Shown in pieces: positions 4,461 through 5,134 of a stretch of 5,134 bases of DNA. Below the pieces are notes generated by a model. The model was not told the DNA's origin and searched no databases. It was given only the letters and a program-made list of their open reading frames with translations. How positions within the stretch are numbered: the first letter of the stretch is position 1; every line of letters begins with the position of its first letter. The translations under genes were made by a program, and so were the position numbers. The stretch is from Nitrospirales bacterium (GTDB taxonomy: Bacteria > Nitrospirota > Thermodesulfovibrionia > Thermodesulfovibrionales > Dissulfurispiraceae), in the NCBI GenBank assembly GCA_020846375.1, contig JADLDZ010000392.1:1-5134 (forward strand). Direction: 5' to 3'.

Positions 4461-5134
4461 ATGGCAATGAAAGATGAAATGAACGGTCTGGTGCGGGTCG
4501 CTACCGCTTTACAGCACAAGGAAGCGGACAGGGTACCGGTGGCACCTCTCGTATGCGGTGCAACGCATAGAGTGGCGGGTCTTACTTACTCGGAATGGGC
4601 CAGAGGCGACAATGTGGAAGCCATGGTCCGGGGGCATGTGGATTCATTGAATCTCCTGGGGCATGATGGAGTGGTCATGCTGATCGACCTTTCGGTGGAG
4701 GCGGAAGCCTTTGGGACCGAGGTATTGTATCCCGAGATGAATACCCCGCATCCGAACTACGAGAAGCCCTTTATTTCGTGCGCGGCGGACTACAAGAAGA
4801 TCGAGAGGATCAACCCCCGGAAGACCGGCAGGATGAAGACGGTCATTGACATGACGGCGGGGCTGAGCAAGGAGATCGGGGGCACCCATGCAATCGTCGG
4901 GTTTGTGTACGGGTCCATCGGCACCCTGAGCATGATGCGGGGTCCGGAGAACTTCTTCATGGACCTGATGGAGTACCCTGACGAGGTGCTGGGGGCTATC
5001 GAGGTGCTGGATGAAGTACTGATCGACTATGCAAAGGCCCAGGCGGAAGCAGGAGCCCATGCGGTCTGCGTAGACCATCTCTACTGCTCCCAGAGCATCC
5101 TGAGCAAGGACCTGTGGGAGAAGTTCGAAGGGGA
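4461..5134 (+). CDS. Uroporphyrinogen decarboxylase-family methyltransferase (MtaA/CmuA-like), partial at its C-terminus
   Basis: The first 224 codons are present and the frame is open to the window edge; family members are usually about 330-380 aa. The product has the URO-D/MtaA layout: helix VRVATALQHKEADRVPVAPL at 11-30 with the DRVPV signature, then CGATHRVAGLTYSEWARGD (32-50), GHDGVVMLIDLSVEAEAFG (67-85), GFVYGSIGTLSMMRGPENF (147-165), MEYPDEV (170-176) and AQAEAGAHAVCVDHLYCSQS (193-212), leading towards the barrel core. The MRQAGRY segment expected near the N-terminus of true HemE is absent, so haem synthesis is unlikely. Characterised relatives (MtaA, MtbA, CmuA) move methyl groups between a corrinoid protein and CoM or tetrahydrofolate, with zinc bound by a His-Cys and a later Cys; these ligands would be off the right edge, so activity and substrate cannot be judged. 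A strong ribosome site and a 247-bp leader suggest a separate transcription unit. Confidence 0.9.
   Translation, partial: MAMKDEMNGLVRVATALQHKEADRVPVAPLVCGATHRVAGLTYSEWARGDNVEAMVRGHVDSLNLLGHDGVVMLIDLSVEAEAFGTEVLYPEMNTPHPNYEKPFISCAADYKKIERINPRKTGRMKTVIDMTAGLSKEIGGTHAIVGFVYGSIGTLSMMRGPENFFMDLMEYPDEVLGAIEVLDEVLIDYAKAQAEAGAHAVCVDHLYCSQSILSKDLWEKFEG

Noticed and set aside
4461..5134. hemE (uroporphyrinogen decarboxylase proper)
   Set aside because: The N-terminal MRQAGRY substrate-binding segment is missing and DRVPV with GATHRVAG is the pattern of the methyltransferase-type relatives.

Overview
The window is a GC-rich bacterial chromosomal segment with six protein genes, two of them cut by the window ends, and no RNA genes, mobile elements or CRISPR repeats that I can see. 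The gene set suggests an anaerobic or microaerophilic bacterium: BioW-type pimelate activation, glutamine-dependent NAD synthase, a stand-alone ferritin-like di-iron protein, and a corrinoid-methyltransferase-type member of the uroporphyrinogen decarboxylase family. A delta-proteobacterium-like lineage (Desulfobacterota, for example a syntrophic group) would fit, but that is inference from gene content, not a taxonomic result.

Layout. Positions 528 to 1 (minus strand) hold the N-terminal two thirds of bioW, the 6-carboxyhexanoate-CoA ligase of biotin synthesis; the gene runs off the left edge. A 93-bp AT-richer divergent region (529-621) carries a plausible sigma-70-type promoter for each side. 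From 622 to 4213 four plus-strand genes follow with gaps of 82, 49 and 17 bp: nadE (NAD+ synthase, glutamine-hydrolysing), a 104-aa exported or lipoprotein of unknown function, a ferritin-like/rubrerythrin-type protein, and rsmI (16S rRNA C1402 2'-O-methyltransferase). I see no terminator between them, so they may be co-transcribed. A 247-bp purine-rich gap (4214-4460) with several inverted repeats follows. The start of a uroporphyrinogen decarboxylase-family methyltransferase (MtaA/CmuA-like, not HemE-like) begins at 4461 and runs off the right edge.

Functional links. bioW and nadE are both adenylate-forming cofactor-biosynthesis enzymes, transcribed divergently. The nadE to rsmI cluster mixes housekeeping functions (NAD, ribosome modification) with iron or oxidative-stress protection, and no single pathway is evident. 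The methyltransferase probably begins a separate transcription unit whose partners (a corrinoid protein, a substrate-specific methyltransferase) would lie to the right of the window.

Most of the window is ordinary. The points most worth checking are the divergent bioW/nadE promoter region, where both start codons lie at or almost at the predicted transcription starts and TACAA/TTGTA half-sites recur, the T-rich signal-peptide segment of the small gene, and the structured gap before the methyltransferase. I found no convincing evidence of a new multi-gene system.
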